Part shown: positions 36,865 through 44,553 of the stretch, one piece after another
Layout: each line of letters begins with the position of its first letter
How positions within the stretch are numbered: position 1 is the first letter of the stretch
NCBI GenBank assembly: GCA_045864775.1
Contig: BTVR01000001.1
Coordinates: 1 to 64,000, forward strand
From: Macondimonas sp045864775
Lineage (GTDB): Bacteria > Pseudomonadota > Gammaproteobacteria > UBA5335
Length of the DNA stretch: 64,000 nucleotides
Reading direction: 5' to 3'
Notes under the pieces: generated by a model
What the model was told of the DNA's origin: nothing
Databases searched by the model: none
What the model saw: the letters and a program-made list of their open reading frames with translations, nothing else
Made by a program: the position numbers and the translations under genes

Positions 36865-38539
36865 GGCGCCCTTGCCCGTGGTGCTCTATTGGCATATGCA
36901 TCAGCCCAGCTACGAGGATCCCGTCCAGCATCACTACGAGGCGCCTTGGACCTACCTGCACGGCATCAAGGACTACGTCGATATGGCGGCGCATCTGGAA
37001 GCCGAGCCGTTGGCGCGCGCGGTGGTCAACTTCACGCCCACGCTGCTGGAGCAGATCGCCGACTACACCGCTCAGTTGACCGCGGCAGCGGGCGGGCACG
37101 ACGGCCTGCGCGATCCCCTGCTGCAGGCCTTGGCCGGCCCGGTGCTGCCGATCGCCCCTCAGCAGCGGCTGCTCCTGATCCAGGCCGCCTTGCGCATCGA
37201 TCGGACGCAGGTCATCGAGCGTTTCGCGCCGTATCGCCGACTCGCGCGTCTGGCCGACTGGGTGCTGGACCACCCGGCGGGACTCGACTACCTGTCCGAT
37301 CAGTTCTTGATCGATCTTTTGGTGTGGTATCACCTCGCCTGGCTGGGCGAGACGGTACGGCGCAGCGATGCGCGTGCCAAATCGCTGATCGAGAAGGGCG
37401 GGCACTACACGCTGGCCGACCGGGGGATGCTGATCGGCCTTTTGGCCGAGCTGATGGCGTCCATCATTCCGCGCTACCGCCGGCTCGCCGAAGCGGGGCG
37501 CATCGAGCTGTCGGTCACCCCGTACAGCCACCCCATCCTGCCGCTGATGCTCGACTTCAACGCCGCTCACGAGGCCCAGCCGCAAGCGCTGCTGCCCTTG
37601 GCGGCCGGCTATCCGGGTGGACTCGAGCGAGCCCGGTGGCAGATCCGTGAGGCCATCGACGTGTTCCGCGGTCATTTCGGCTTCGCGCCGGCCGGCGTAT
37701 GGCCGGCCGAAGGCGGCGTTTGTGTGCGCACGCTGCAGCTGTTGGGTGAGAGCGGTTTTCGCTGGGCGGCGACCGGGGAAGGCGTTCTGCGCCATTCACT
37801 CGGTATGTCCGGCCGGGCCGCGGATCAGCTCCATCGCCCCTACCAGCCGCCCGCTGGACCGGTCTGTTTTTTTCGTGACGATGAACTTTCCGACCGCATC
37901 GGTTTTCAGTATCGCAACTGGCACGGTGACGATGCGGTCGCCAATCTGGTGCACGAACTGGAAGGCTTGGCTGATGAGGACCGTCCGCCCGGACAGGTGG
38001 TGTCCATCATCCTCGATGGGGAAAATGCCTGGGAGTATTACCCGGACAATGCCTATTATTTTCTTTCGGGGCTCTACAGCCGGCTGGCTGCGCATCCGCG
38101 CTTGCAGTTGACCACCTTCAGCGCTGTTCTGGACGGGCTCGAGCGCGACTCCATCCGGCCACTCGAGCGCGTGGTGGCCGGCAGCTGGGTCTATGGCAAT
38201 TTCGCCATCTGGATCGGCGATCCCGACAAGAATCGCGCATGGGATCTCCTGGTAGAAGCCAAGCGCGTCTTCGATCGGGTCGTGGCAGAAGGCCGACTTG
38301 ACACGACGCAGCGATCCGAAGCCGAGCGGCAATTGGCGCACTGCGAGGCGTCGGACTGGTTCTGGTGGCTGGGCGGCGACAATTCGGCGGCCAATGTCGC
38401 CCAGTTCGAGCGCTTGTTTCGTTTGCATCTGGCGGCGTTGTACCAGATGTTGGGCGAGCCGGTGCCGGACCAGTTGACGCGGCCGCTGGCGCATGGACGT
38501 ACCGATGGGGCGGGTTCGGCGATGCGAGGAGGGCATTGA
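36854..38539 (+). CDS. Glycoside hydrolase family 57 protein
   Basis: 561 residues. GH57 motifs: VVLYWHMHQPSY at the N-terminus, the nucleophile Glu in GVWPAEGGV (~residue 284), the acid/base Asp in IILDGENAWEYY (~387), and a helical C-terminal domain ending DWFWWLGGDNS. Family members act on alpha-glucans as amylases, 4-alpha-glucanotransferases or branching enzymes; specificity cannot be read here. No signal peptide, so it should work on cytosolic glycogen. It sits between glgC and malQ with overlaps on both sides (11 nt; TGATG at the malQ start), tying it to glycogen turnover. Confidence 0.92.
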   Translation: MSDKAPLPVVLYWHMHQPSYEDPVQHHYEAPWTYLHGIKDYVDMAAHLEAEPLARAVVNFTPTLLEQIADYTAQLTAAAGGHDGLRDPLLQALAGPVLPIAPQQRLLLIQAALRIDRTQVIERFAPYRRLARLADWVLDHPAGLDYLSDQFLIDLLVWYHLAWLGETVRRSDARAKSLIEKGGHYTLADRGMLIGLLAELMASIIPRYRRLAEAGRIELSVTPYSHPILPLMLDFNAAHEAQPQALLPLAAGYPGGLERARWQIREAIDVFRGHFGFAPAGVWPAEGGVCVRTLQLLGESGFRWAATGEGVLRHSLGMSGRAADQLHRPYQPPAGPVCFFRDDELSDRIGFQYRNWHGDDAVANLVHELEGLADEDRPPGQVVSIILDGENAWEYYPDNAYYFLSGLYSRLAAHPRLQLTTFSAVLDGLERDSIRPLERVVAGSWVYGNFAIWIGDPDKNRAWDLLVEAKRVFDRVVAEGRLDTTQRSEAERQLAHCEASDWFWWLGGDNSAANVAQFERLFRLHLAALYQMLGEPVPDQLTRPLAHGRTDGAGSAMRGGH

Positions 38540-39999
38540 TGAGTCGGGTTCATCCGTTTTTGTCGCAACGACGTTCCGGTGTGCTGTTGCATCCGACCTC
38601 TCTTCCCGGACCGGGTCCCGTCGGGCGCATGGGTGCGGCGGCCGAGGCATGGATCGATGGTCTGGCCGATGCGGGATTCACACTCTGGCAGACCTTGCCG
38701 CTGTGTCCACCGGACAGCACGGGCAGCCCTTACCAGTCTTGCTCCGTATTCGCGGGGGATGAGCGGCTGATCGATCCGGCGCGCCTGCCCGGGCTGGCGG
38801 GGGAGGCAGTTGCCGACCACGGCTTGACGCCTGGGCAATGGGACGCCGTCCATCACGCGGTGGCGAGCGACGATCACCTGCAGGGGCGCTTCGCGGCCTT
38901 TTGCGCCGCCGAGGCGCATTGGCTGGAGGATTTTGCCCTCTACCAGGCGATCAAGGCGCGGGAAGACGCGCCGTGGCATGTCTGGCCGGAATCCTTGCGC
39001 GATCGCGAGGCGGCTGCGTTGGAGCGGGCCGCATCCGAACTGGCCGTCCCGATGATGCGAACACGGACGGCGCAGTTTTTTTTTGACGTGCAGTGGCACG
39101 CGCTGCGGCAGCGGGCGCATGATCGCGGCGTACTCCTGTTCGGCGATCTGCCGATTTTCGTGGCGCATGACAGCGCCGATGTCTGGGCGCACCGCGACCT
39201 GTTTCATCTCGACGATAGCGGCCAGATGACTCAGGTGGCCGGGGTACCACCGGACTACTTCTCGACCGATGGCCAGCTCTGGAACATGCCGCACTACCGT
39301 TGGGAGGTCTTGGCCGCACGGGGCTATGGCTGGTGGATCGACCGGATGCGACGCCAAGCCGCGTGGTTCGATCTGATCCGCATCGATCACTTCCGCGGAT
39401 TTGAATCGGCATGGGCGGTTCCGGCCGGCGCGCCCAACGCCATCCATGGGGTCTGGGAGCCGGCTGCGGGCGAGGCTTTGTTCGCGGCGATCGAGTCGGC
39501 ATTGGGCCCCTTGGCCCTGGTGGCCGAAGACCTGGGGTTGATCACGCCCGAAGTCGATGCCTTGCGGCTGGGCTTGGGGATGCCGGGCATGCGTGTTCTT
39601 CAGTTCGCCTTCGACAGCGACGCCGAAAACCCGCATTTGCCCCACAATTTCGAGCCGTTGAGCGTGGTCTATCCGGGAACGCATGACAATCCCACCCTCT
39701 GCGGCTGGTGGCGCACACTGCCGCAGCCGCGCCAGGATGAGATTCAGGCTTATCTGGGTTTTTCGTCGGTAAGCATGCCCGATGCGTTCATCCATCTGGC
39801 GCTGGCCAGCGTCGCCCGTCTCGCGATTCTCGCCGCGCAGGACTTGCTCGGCTTAGGGGATGAGGCGCGCATGAACACCCCCGGGACTGTCGACGGAAAC
39901 TGGTCCTGGCGGATGGAAGCCGAGGATTTCGACGGCCCGTGGCGCACCCGCTGGCGCACCGATCTGGTGCGTTATGGGCGATTACGAATCAACGTCTAA
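38539..39999 (+). CDS. malQ: 4-alpha-glucanotransferase (amylomaltase, GH77)
   Basis: 486 residues. SGVLLHPTSLPGPGPVG and LWQTLPLCPPDSTGSPYQS near the N-terminus, GDLPIFVAHDSADVW (~residue 205), nucleophile Asp in IRIDHFRGFESAW (~280), acid/base Glu in VAEDLGLITPEV (~328) and PGTHDNPTLCGWW (~377). MalQ disproportionates malto-oligosaccharides released from glycogen. This is the short form typical of plant/thermophile-like amylomaltases (about 500 residues) and lacks the long N-terminal domain of E. coli MalQ (694). A strong AGGAGG lies 5 nt before the ATG, which overlaps the GH57 stop. Confidence 0.95.
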   Translation: MSRVHPFLSQRRSGVLLHPTSLPGPGPVGRMGAAAEAWIDGLADAGFTLWQTLPLCPPDSTGSPYQSCSVFAGDERLIDPARLPGLAGEAVADHGLTPGQWDAVHHAVASDDHLQGRFAAFCAAEAHWLEDFALYQAIKAREDAPWHVWPESLRDREAAALERAASELAVPMMRTRTAQFFFDVQWHALRQRAHDRGVLLFGDLPIFVAHDSADVWAHRDLFHLDDSGQMTQVAGVPPDYFSTDGQLWNMPHYRWEVLAARGYGWWIDRMRRQAAWFDLIRIDHFRGFESAWAVPAGAPNAIHGVWEPAAGEALFAAIESALGPLALVAEDLGLITPEVDALRLGLGMPGMRVLQFAFDSDAENPHLPHNFEPLSVVYPGTHDNPTLCGWWRTLPQPRQDEIQAYLGFSSVSMPDAFIHLALASVARLAILAAQDLLGLGDEARMNTPGTVDGNWSWRMEAEDFDGPWRTRWRTDLVRYGRLRINV

Positions 40000-40066
40000 G
40001 GGCGCGCGGGCAGGTGCATCCGTTGACGACCCGCTGTGGCTTGCTCGACAGTGCGATGGGTCGGCG

Positions 40067-40098
40067 CAAAACGGGCGGCGCCCAGCGGCACCGCCCGT
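40067..40098 (-). terminator. Probable terminator for the acyl-CoA dehydrogenase genes
   Basis: Stem ACGGGCGG (40071-40078) / CCGCCCGT (40091-40098). Read leftward, the hairpin is followed by TTTT then GCG, a short U-run. It lies 19 bp beyond the stop of the leftward gene, between it and convergent malQ. Confidence 0.5.
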
Positions 40099-40116
40099 AT
40101 CGGTGGACCATGGTCT

Positions 40117-41304
40117 TCAGAACGGCAGGATGTTGGCGTCCGGTTCGCCTTCCGGGATCGACATGAGGTCCACGTAACGGCGCAAGTGGTAGTCCTTGTC
40201 GCCAAACAGGGGATCCATCGCAGTCAGTCGGATGAAGTAGTGACCGATGCGCAGTTCCTCGGTCTGACCCATGCCGCCATGGAGCTGCACGGCGCTCTGG
40301 CCGACGAAGCGGCCGGCCTTGCCGACCTTGTGCTTGAGGGCATGCAGATCGAGGGTGGCCTCGGGGTGGCCTGCCTCGGCTTCCATCGTGGCGCGGTAGA
40401 GCAAGGATCGCGTCAACTCGGTTTCGACGAACATGTCCACGATGCGGTGCTTGACCGTCTGGAACTGACTCAGGGGGTGACCGAACTGGACGCGCTGGCT
40501 GGTGTAGGCGGCGGTGTCGCGGTGCAGCATTTCCATCATGCCGACTGCTTCGGCGCCCAGCGCCAGGATGGCGCGCTGGATGACGCCTTCGAGCACCTCT
40601 GCGCCCTGATCGAGGACCCCCAGCACATGGCTCTGGCCGACCATCACATTTTCAAACCGGATCTCCGAGGCGCGGAGGCAATCGACGGTGGGGTAGTCGG
40701 TGCGCGTGATGCCTTCCGACTTGGCGTCCACCAGGAACAGCGTGATGCCGGTGCGATCGGCGCGATTGCCCGAGGTGCGCGCGACGACGATCAGGTAATG
40801 GGCGCTGTCGGCGTTGAGCACGAGCGACTTGCTGCCGTTCAGGGTCCAGCCGCTGTCGTGCCGCGTGGCCGTGGTGGCGATGTCCAGGGGATTGTTGCGC
40901 GCCTGCTCTTCGGCATGCGCCAGCGCGAGCAGGATCTTGCCTTCGACCACGCCTGGCAGGATCTCGCGCTTCTGAGTTTCGCTGCCGCCCAGCAGCACGG
41001 CATTGGCACCGAGCACCACCGTGGGGAAGTAGGGCTCGAGGATGAGCCCCTTGCCCAGCTCTTCCATCACCACCATGGTGTCGACGAGATTGCCGCCGAT
41101 GCCGCCAAATTCTTCGGGGATAGCGACGCCCAGCCAGCCCAGATCGGCAAAGGTGTTCCAGGTGGCTTCATCAAAACCGGGCGCCTTGCGGGATTTCTTG
41201 CGCCGCTCGGCAATGCCCACGCCGGCGCTGCCGTAATCCTCGCGCAGAAACCTTTCGATGCTGTCGCGCAGCAACTGCTGCTCTTCCGTGAAACGAAAAT
41301 CCAT
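40117..41304 (-). CDS. Acyl-CoA dehydrogenase, PimD-like small subunit type
   Basis: 395 residues. N-terminal helices (MDFRFTEEQQLLRDSIERFLRE), the FAD-binding middle domain (LALAHAEEQARNNP..., GWTLNGSKSLVLNADSA) and a C-terminal helical domain with QLHGGMGQTEELRIGHYFIRL. The usual catalytic Glu position is less clear than in short-chain ACADs, and the pairing with another ACAD gene 34 bp upstream resembles the two-subunit pimeloyl-CoA dehydrogenase (PimC/PimD) arrangement. Such pairs oxidise acyl-CoAs such as dicarboxylic or branched ones; here the substrate is unknown. AAGGAA lies 8 nt ahead of the ATG. Confidence 0.88.
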   Translation of the reverse strand: MDFRFTEEQQLLRDSIERFLREDYGSAGVGIAERRKKSRKAPGFDEATWNTFADLGWLGVAIPEEFGGIGGNLVDTMVVMEELGKGLILEPYFPTVVLGANAVLLGGSETQKREILPGVVEGKILLALAHAEEQARNNPLDIATTATRHDSGWTLNGSKSLVLNADSAHYLIVVARTSGNRADRTGITLFLVDAKSEGITRTDYPTVDCLRASEIRFENVMVGQSHVLGVLDQGAEVLEGVIQRAILALGAEAVGMMEMLHRDTAAYTSQRVQFGHPLSQFQTVKHRIVDMFVETELTRSLLYRATMEAEAGHPEATLDLHALKHKVGKAGRFVGQSAVQLHGGMGQTEELRIGHYFIRLTAMDPLFGDKDYHLRRYVDLMSIPEGEPDANILPF

Positions 41305-41338
41305 GATTGCGATTCCTTGTCAGATTCGATGAGCCGGC

Positions 41339-42499
41339 TCAGGCGTCGACCAGTCCCAGCACGCGCTTGGCGATGACGTCCTTCTGCACCTCGCTGCAGC
41401 CTCCGTAGACCGTGGCGGCGCGGCCGTTGAGGTAGAGCATCATGCCCATCTTGGAGAACTTCGGACCGGCTTCCTTGAAGCCCTGGTTGAGTCCGTAGAT
41501 GCCTGCGGCTTCAATGGTCAGTTCCTGCATGCGCTGCTGCATCTCCGTGCCCTTGAGCTTCAGGATCGAGGAGGCCGTGCCGGGTTCGCCCGTGTGCTGG
41601 GCGTCGGCCAGGCTGCGCAATTCCGCGAATTCCAGCGCGCGCAGCTCGATCTCGGTTTCGGCGATGCGGGAGAGGAAGCCGCGGTCGTCGAGGAGGGTTT
41701 GGTCGCCATCGGGCACAGCGCGGGCATTTTTCTTGAGTTTGTCGAGCGCGACGATAGTGCGGCTGATGCCGGCAATGCCGCTGCGCTCGTGTTGCAGGAG
41801 GCCCTTGGCGTAGGTCCAACCCTTGCCTTCCTCGCCGATGCGGTTCTCGGCAGGCACCTTGACGTTGTCGAAGAAGACCTGGTTGACGTGATGGCTGCCG
41901 CCCAGCGTGAAGATCGGCTTGACGACGATGCCGGGGGTCTTCATGTTGATGAGCAGGAAGGTGATGCCTTCCTGGCGCACGCCGGTCGTTGCGGTTCGCG
42001 TCAGGCAGAACATCCACTGCGCCATGTGGCCCATCGTGGTCCAGATCTTGGTGCCGTTGACCGTGTATTCCTTGCCGTCGGCGGACAACTCGGCCTTGGT
42101 CTTGAGCGAGGCCAGATCGGAGCCCGCGCCGGGCTCTGAATAGCCTTGGCACCAGTTGACCTTGTTGTCGCGGATGTCCGGCAGGAAGCGCTCGATCTGC
42201 TCCTTGGAGCCGTAGCGCATCAGGATCGGGGCCAGCATCACCTTGCCGAAGGGCAGCTCGGGCGGCAGGCTGTAGGCGCAGGTTTCCTTGTCCCAGATGA
42301 AGTGCTGCACCGGACTCCAGCCGGGGCCGCCGAACTCGACCGGCCACTTGGGGCAATCCCAGCCTTTTTCCTTCAGCGCCTTGAACCAGTCGTTGCGCTT
42401 GCTCCACAGCTCGCTGCTGTTCTTGGGGGCATGCTGCTGGAGGAAATCGCGGACTTCCTGCTGGAAGGCCAGGTCCTCTTCCCTGAGTTCGATGTCCAT
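41339..42499 (-). CDS. Acyl-CoA dehydrogenase, PimC-like large subunit type
   Basis: 386 residues. Domains as in ACADs: helical N-terminus (LAFQQEVRDFLQQHAPK), FAD/substrate region (WCQGYSEPGAGSDLASLKTKA and YTVNGTKIWTTMGHMAQWMF, ~residues 115-165), and C-terminal helices ending LYLNGRAATVYGGCSEVQKDVIAKRVLGL. The YSEPGAGSD and GCSEVQ(K)xI motifs are strongly conserved in the family. It is first of a two-gene operon with the 395-residue ACAD. Expression may read in from the orphan monooxygenase subunit gene 188 bp upstream, although a hairpin stands between them. Confidence 0.9.
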   Translation of the reverse strand: MDIELREEDLAFQQEVRDFLQQHAPKNSSELWSKRNDWFKALKEKGWDCPKWPVEFGGPGWSPVQHFIWDKETCAYSLPPELPFGKVMLAPILMRYGSKEQIERFLPDIRDNKVNWCQGYSEPGAGSDLASLKTKAELSADGKEYTVNGTKIWTTMGHMAQWMFCLTRTATTGVRQEGITFLLINMKTPGIVVKPIFTLGGSHHVNQVFFDNVKVPAENRIGEEGKGWTYAKGLLQHERSGIAGISRTIVALDKLKKNARAVPDGDQTLLDDRGFLSRIAETEIELRALEFAELRSLADAQHTGEPGTASSILKLKGTEMQQRMQELTIEAAGIYGLNQGFKEAGPKFSKMGMMLYLNGRAATVYGGCSEVQKDVIAKRVLGLVDA

Positions 42500-42601
42500 T
42501 CATTAAGCTCCATGGGGATGAATCGGGACGACACCGAGCGTTGCCGAAGGCATACGGCGGTGCGCTGGGCCGCATCCTAACACGGAGGTCCGCAGGCGGG
42601 A

Positions 42602-42617
42602 TTCAGCAAAAGCTGAA
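42602..42617. repeat. Small perfect inverted repeat
   Basis: TTCAGC AAAA GCTGAA, six-base-pair arms with a 4-nt loop, between the first PmoC-like gene and the acyl-CoA dehydrogenase operon. It could be part of the end of one transcript or a regulator site ahead of the ACAD genes; no function is evident. Confidence 0.6.
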
Positions 42618-42651
42618 ATTGAACCGGAGCTGTCGTGCCGATGGCTGATGT

Positions 42652-42680
42652 GGGAGGCGGGGACTGAGCCGCCGCCTCCC
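42652..42680 (-). terminator. Hairpin just after the first PmoC-like gene
   Basis: GGGAGGCGG (42652-42660) pairs with CCGCCTCCC (42672-42680), 8 nt beyond the stop of the leftward gene at 42688. It lacks a U-run, so it may be a weak terminator or an mRNA 3'-end stabiliser. Confidence 0.45.
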
Positions 42681-42687
42681 GGGTGCG

Positions 42688-43509
42688 TCAGAATGCGGAC
42701 TGAGACGTCGCCGACGAATCGACGCGGGTCAGTTCGAGGATGCGGCCGACCAGTTGTGTGACGAAGCCGCCGATGGCGAACAGGGCCCAGCCCAGTGCCA
42801 CGAAGCCCCAGTGGATGGGCGCCGCGAACAGTTCTTCGGCATACCAGAAGGTATGGCCCCACTCGTTGAAACCGAGGTTCGGCATGATCAGCACGAATCC
42901 GCTGACCATCACGGCCAGGGGCAGGGACACACGGTTGATGAAGAAGGGCACGCGGGTATGCAGCCAGATAAAGCCGAGAATGCCGGCGACGAGGGCTGCG
43001 GGGATGACGAAGTAGAAGAGCGCGATGTGGGTCGGGGTGAAGTCGGTATCGCGGATTGTGACCTGGTGCCAGGCGGCATCGGCCTCGACGAAGAGGCCCA
43101 GTGCGGCGACGACGATGACGCTGGCGACGGCCGCGAAAGCCAGAATCAGATAGTAGAGGCGCAGTTCCTGGCGAGCGGTCATGGTCGGGTTGGCCGGCCG
43201 GGTGAACCACAGCAAGGGAACGCCGATCATGCCCACCAAGGTGATGAGTGTCATCTGGATGTAGAACAGGCTCATCCAGTAGGTCTGGAAATCCTGCTCG
43301 AAGTAGTCGAGGCCGACGGTAAAGGAATGCGTCTGCTGATACCAGCGATAGATGCCCAGGACCAGGGCGACGAGCATGGTGCCGATGACGGCGAATCGCC
43401 AAGGCATTTGCGGCGCCCGGCTCTCATCGTCGGCGAGGCCGACGAGGGCAGCGAGGCGCTGCCCGAACGTGCCGGGTGGTGGTGAGGGCTTGCGAATCGA
43501 TATTGCCAT
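42688..43509 (-). CDS. Orphan copper membrane monooxygenase subunit C (PmoC/AmoC family), copy 1
   Basis: 273 residues, about six membrane helices. The family core is intact: GLDYFEQDFQTYWMSLFYIQ, then EADAAWHQVTIRDTDFTPTH with the first metal site (Asp 144, His 148, His 161, matching the D-x3-H-x12-H site of Methylococcus PmoC), and NLGFNEWGHTFWYAEELF...PIHWGF with the second (Asn 215, His 219, His 233, N-x3-H-x13-H). Family complexes (PmoABC, AmoABC, hydrocarbon monooxygenases) oxidise methane, ammonia or short alkanes with O2 in the membrane. No A or B subunit is adjacent. AGGAG is 7 nt before the ATG. The substrate class cannot be fixed by eye. Confidence 0.92.
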   Translation of the reverse strand: MAISIRKPSPPPGTFGQRLAALVGLADDESRAPQMPWRFAVIGTMLVALVLGIYRWYQQTHSFTVGLDYFEQDFQTYWMSLFYIQMTLITLVGMIGVPLLWFTRPANPTMTARQELRLYYLILAFAAVASVIVVAALGLFVEADAAWHQVTIRDTDFTPTHIALFYFVIPAALVAGILGFIWLHTRVPFFINRVSLPLAVMVSGFVLIMPNLGFNEWGHTFWYAEELFAAPIHWGFVALGWALFAIGGFVTQLVGRILELTRVDSSATSQSAF

Positions 43510-43607
43510 GAAGAGGTCTCCTCGAATCGTGTTGTCATTTCGGCTGGAATCTCCTGCGGAAGCTGCGCTTACGCCGGGTCGCGCCTGATAACAGGTCGCC
43601 GAGGATC

Positions 43608-43636
43608 ACTCTAGTACGGACATACCGAACGTTCAA
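43608..43636 (-). promoter_or_regulatory. Promoter-like element of PmoC-like copy 1
   Basis: On the minus strand TTGAAC (43636-43631) and TAGAGT (43613-43608) are spaced 17 bp, each matching 4 of 6 consensus bases. The -35 forms part of the palindrome GAACGTTC (43628-43635). Predicted start near 43601 gives a leader of about 90 nt. Confidence 0.5.
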
Positions 43637-43687
43637 GATGGCGCCGCCGCCCTTCTGCCGGCGGGTGGCGCCGGACGGAATCTGCCC

Positions 43688-44365
43688 TTAGGCAGTGGCG
43701 AACGCTTGGCGTTTCAGGCCGGTACAATGGTAGACGCCGCCGGGCGGAATGTTGGCCCACACCAGCTCGAAGTCCACGCGCTCGAACAGCGCCCGGTACA
43801 TGCGCAGGTAAACCCAGGGCATCACGGTAATCTGGCTCATCGATGCCGCGCCCTGCAGGTTGCCCATCCACGTCAGCAGCCGTTGGGTAACGGCGGGCGG
43901 CAGGCTCGGAGTCGGCAGGCCGTTGATGATGAGGTCCACGTGCCCGACCTGTCGATCGGCGAGGATCTGCCCGATGTCGCCCGCGTCGCCGCAGACGACT
44001 TCAGCGGCAGGTATGAGCCTTTGGGTGAAGGCAGCGAGGTCGGGATCCTGCTCGATGGCGATCAATCGGCTCCGCGGATGCATGAGGCTCACCGCATGTC
44101 CCGTGATCGGGCCCGCGCCGGCGCCCAGCTCGACGATGACTTGTGGGCGATCGGGCGCCACATGGCGGCAAGCCGCGGCGGCAAGCTTTCGGCTGGAGGG
44201 GGCCAGGGAGGCCACGCCGCGGCCGTTCTGCAGGAACTTCATGAAATGAAGCGATCGGGGTCCCCGGGGGCGAGGCAGATGCTTGAAAGTCACTTGCGCT
44301 CCGGCTCGGTTGGTGAGGATGGTCGGTCGGCGCCGATTGTGCGCCTGCAATTCTGACGGGATCAT
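43688..44365 (-). CDS. Class I SAM-dependent methyltransferase, phospholipid N-methyltransferase-like
   Basis: 225 residues from ATG 44365; a start at 44242 (MKFLQNGRG) is also possible and neither has a clear Shine-Dalgarno. The segment MKFLQNGRGVASLAPSSRKLAAAA, then IVELGAGAGPITGHAVSLM (SAM motif I), LIAIEQDPDLAAFTQRL (motif II) and DLIINGLPTPSLPP (motif IV-like), is the pattern of PmtA-type phospholipid methyltransferases and related rRNA-adenine-dimethylase-fold proteins. These methylate phosphatidylethanolamine toward phosphatidylcholine. It lies between the two divergent PmoC-like genes, facing the first. A membrane-lipid role beside membrane monooxygenase subunits is suggestive but inferred only. 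Confidence 0.78.
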   Translation of the reverse strand: MIPSELQAHNRRRPTILTNRAGAQVTFKHLPRPRGPRSLHFMKFLQNGRGVASLAPSSRKLAAAACRHVAPDRPQVIVELGAGAGPITGHAVSLMHPRSRLIAIEQDPDLAAFTQRLIPAAEVVCGDAGDIGQILADRQVGHVDLIINGLPTPSLPPAVTQRLLTWMGNLQGAASMSQITVMPWVYLRMYRALFERVDFELVWANIPPGGVYHCTGLKRQAFATA

Positions 44366-44434
44366 GACGACGGCCGATACGCTCGGGCGGTTATGCAGCG
44401 AGCGAATATCAGGTTGCTCTGAGGTGCATAATCG

Positions 44435-44478
44435 TTGACCCAGGTCATGGCGAGCGGTATCCTGAACCAACGTTCAGG
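44435..44478 (+). promoter_or_regulatory. Promoter and operator-like palindrome of PmoC-like copy 2
   Basis: TTGACC (44435-44440, 5 of 6) and TATCCT (44458-44463, 4 of 6) with a 17-bp spacer make a good sigma-70 promoter, start near 44470. The inverted repeat CCTGAAC CAAC GTTCAGG (44461-44478) covers the -10 box and start point, the position of a repressor operator. The leader to the ATG is about 84 nt. Confidence 0.65.
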
Positions 44479-44553
44479 AAGGCGGTCCATATCAGCAAGG
44501 ATGACCCGATCCGTCGTTTAACGGTTTCAGTTTGATCTCGAGGAGTCAGTTCG

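Noticed and set aside
43640..43680. GGCGCC-rich inverted repeat after the methyltransferase gene as a terminator
   Set aside because: The stem is imperfect, the segment is generally GC-rich, and no T-run follows on the minus strand.
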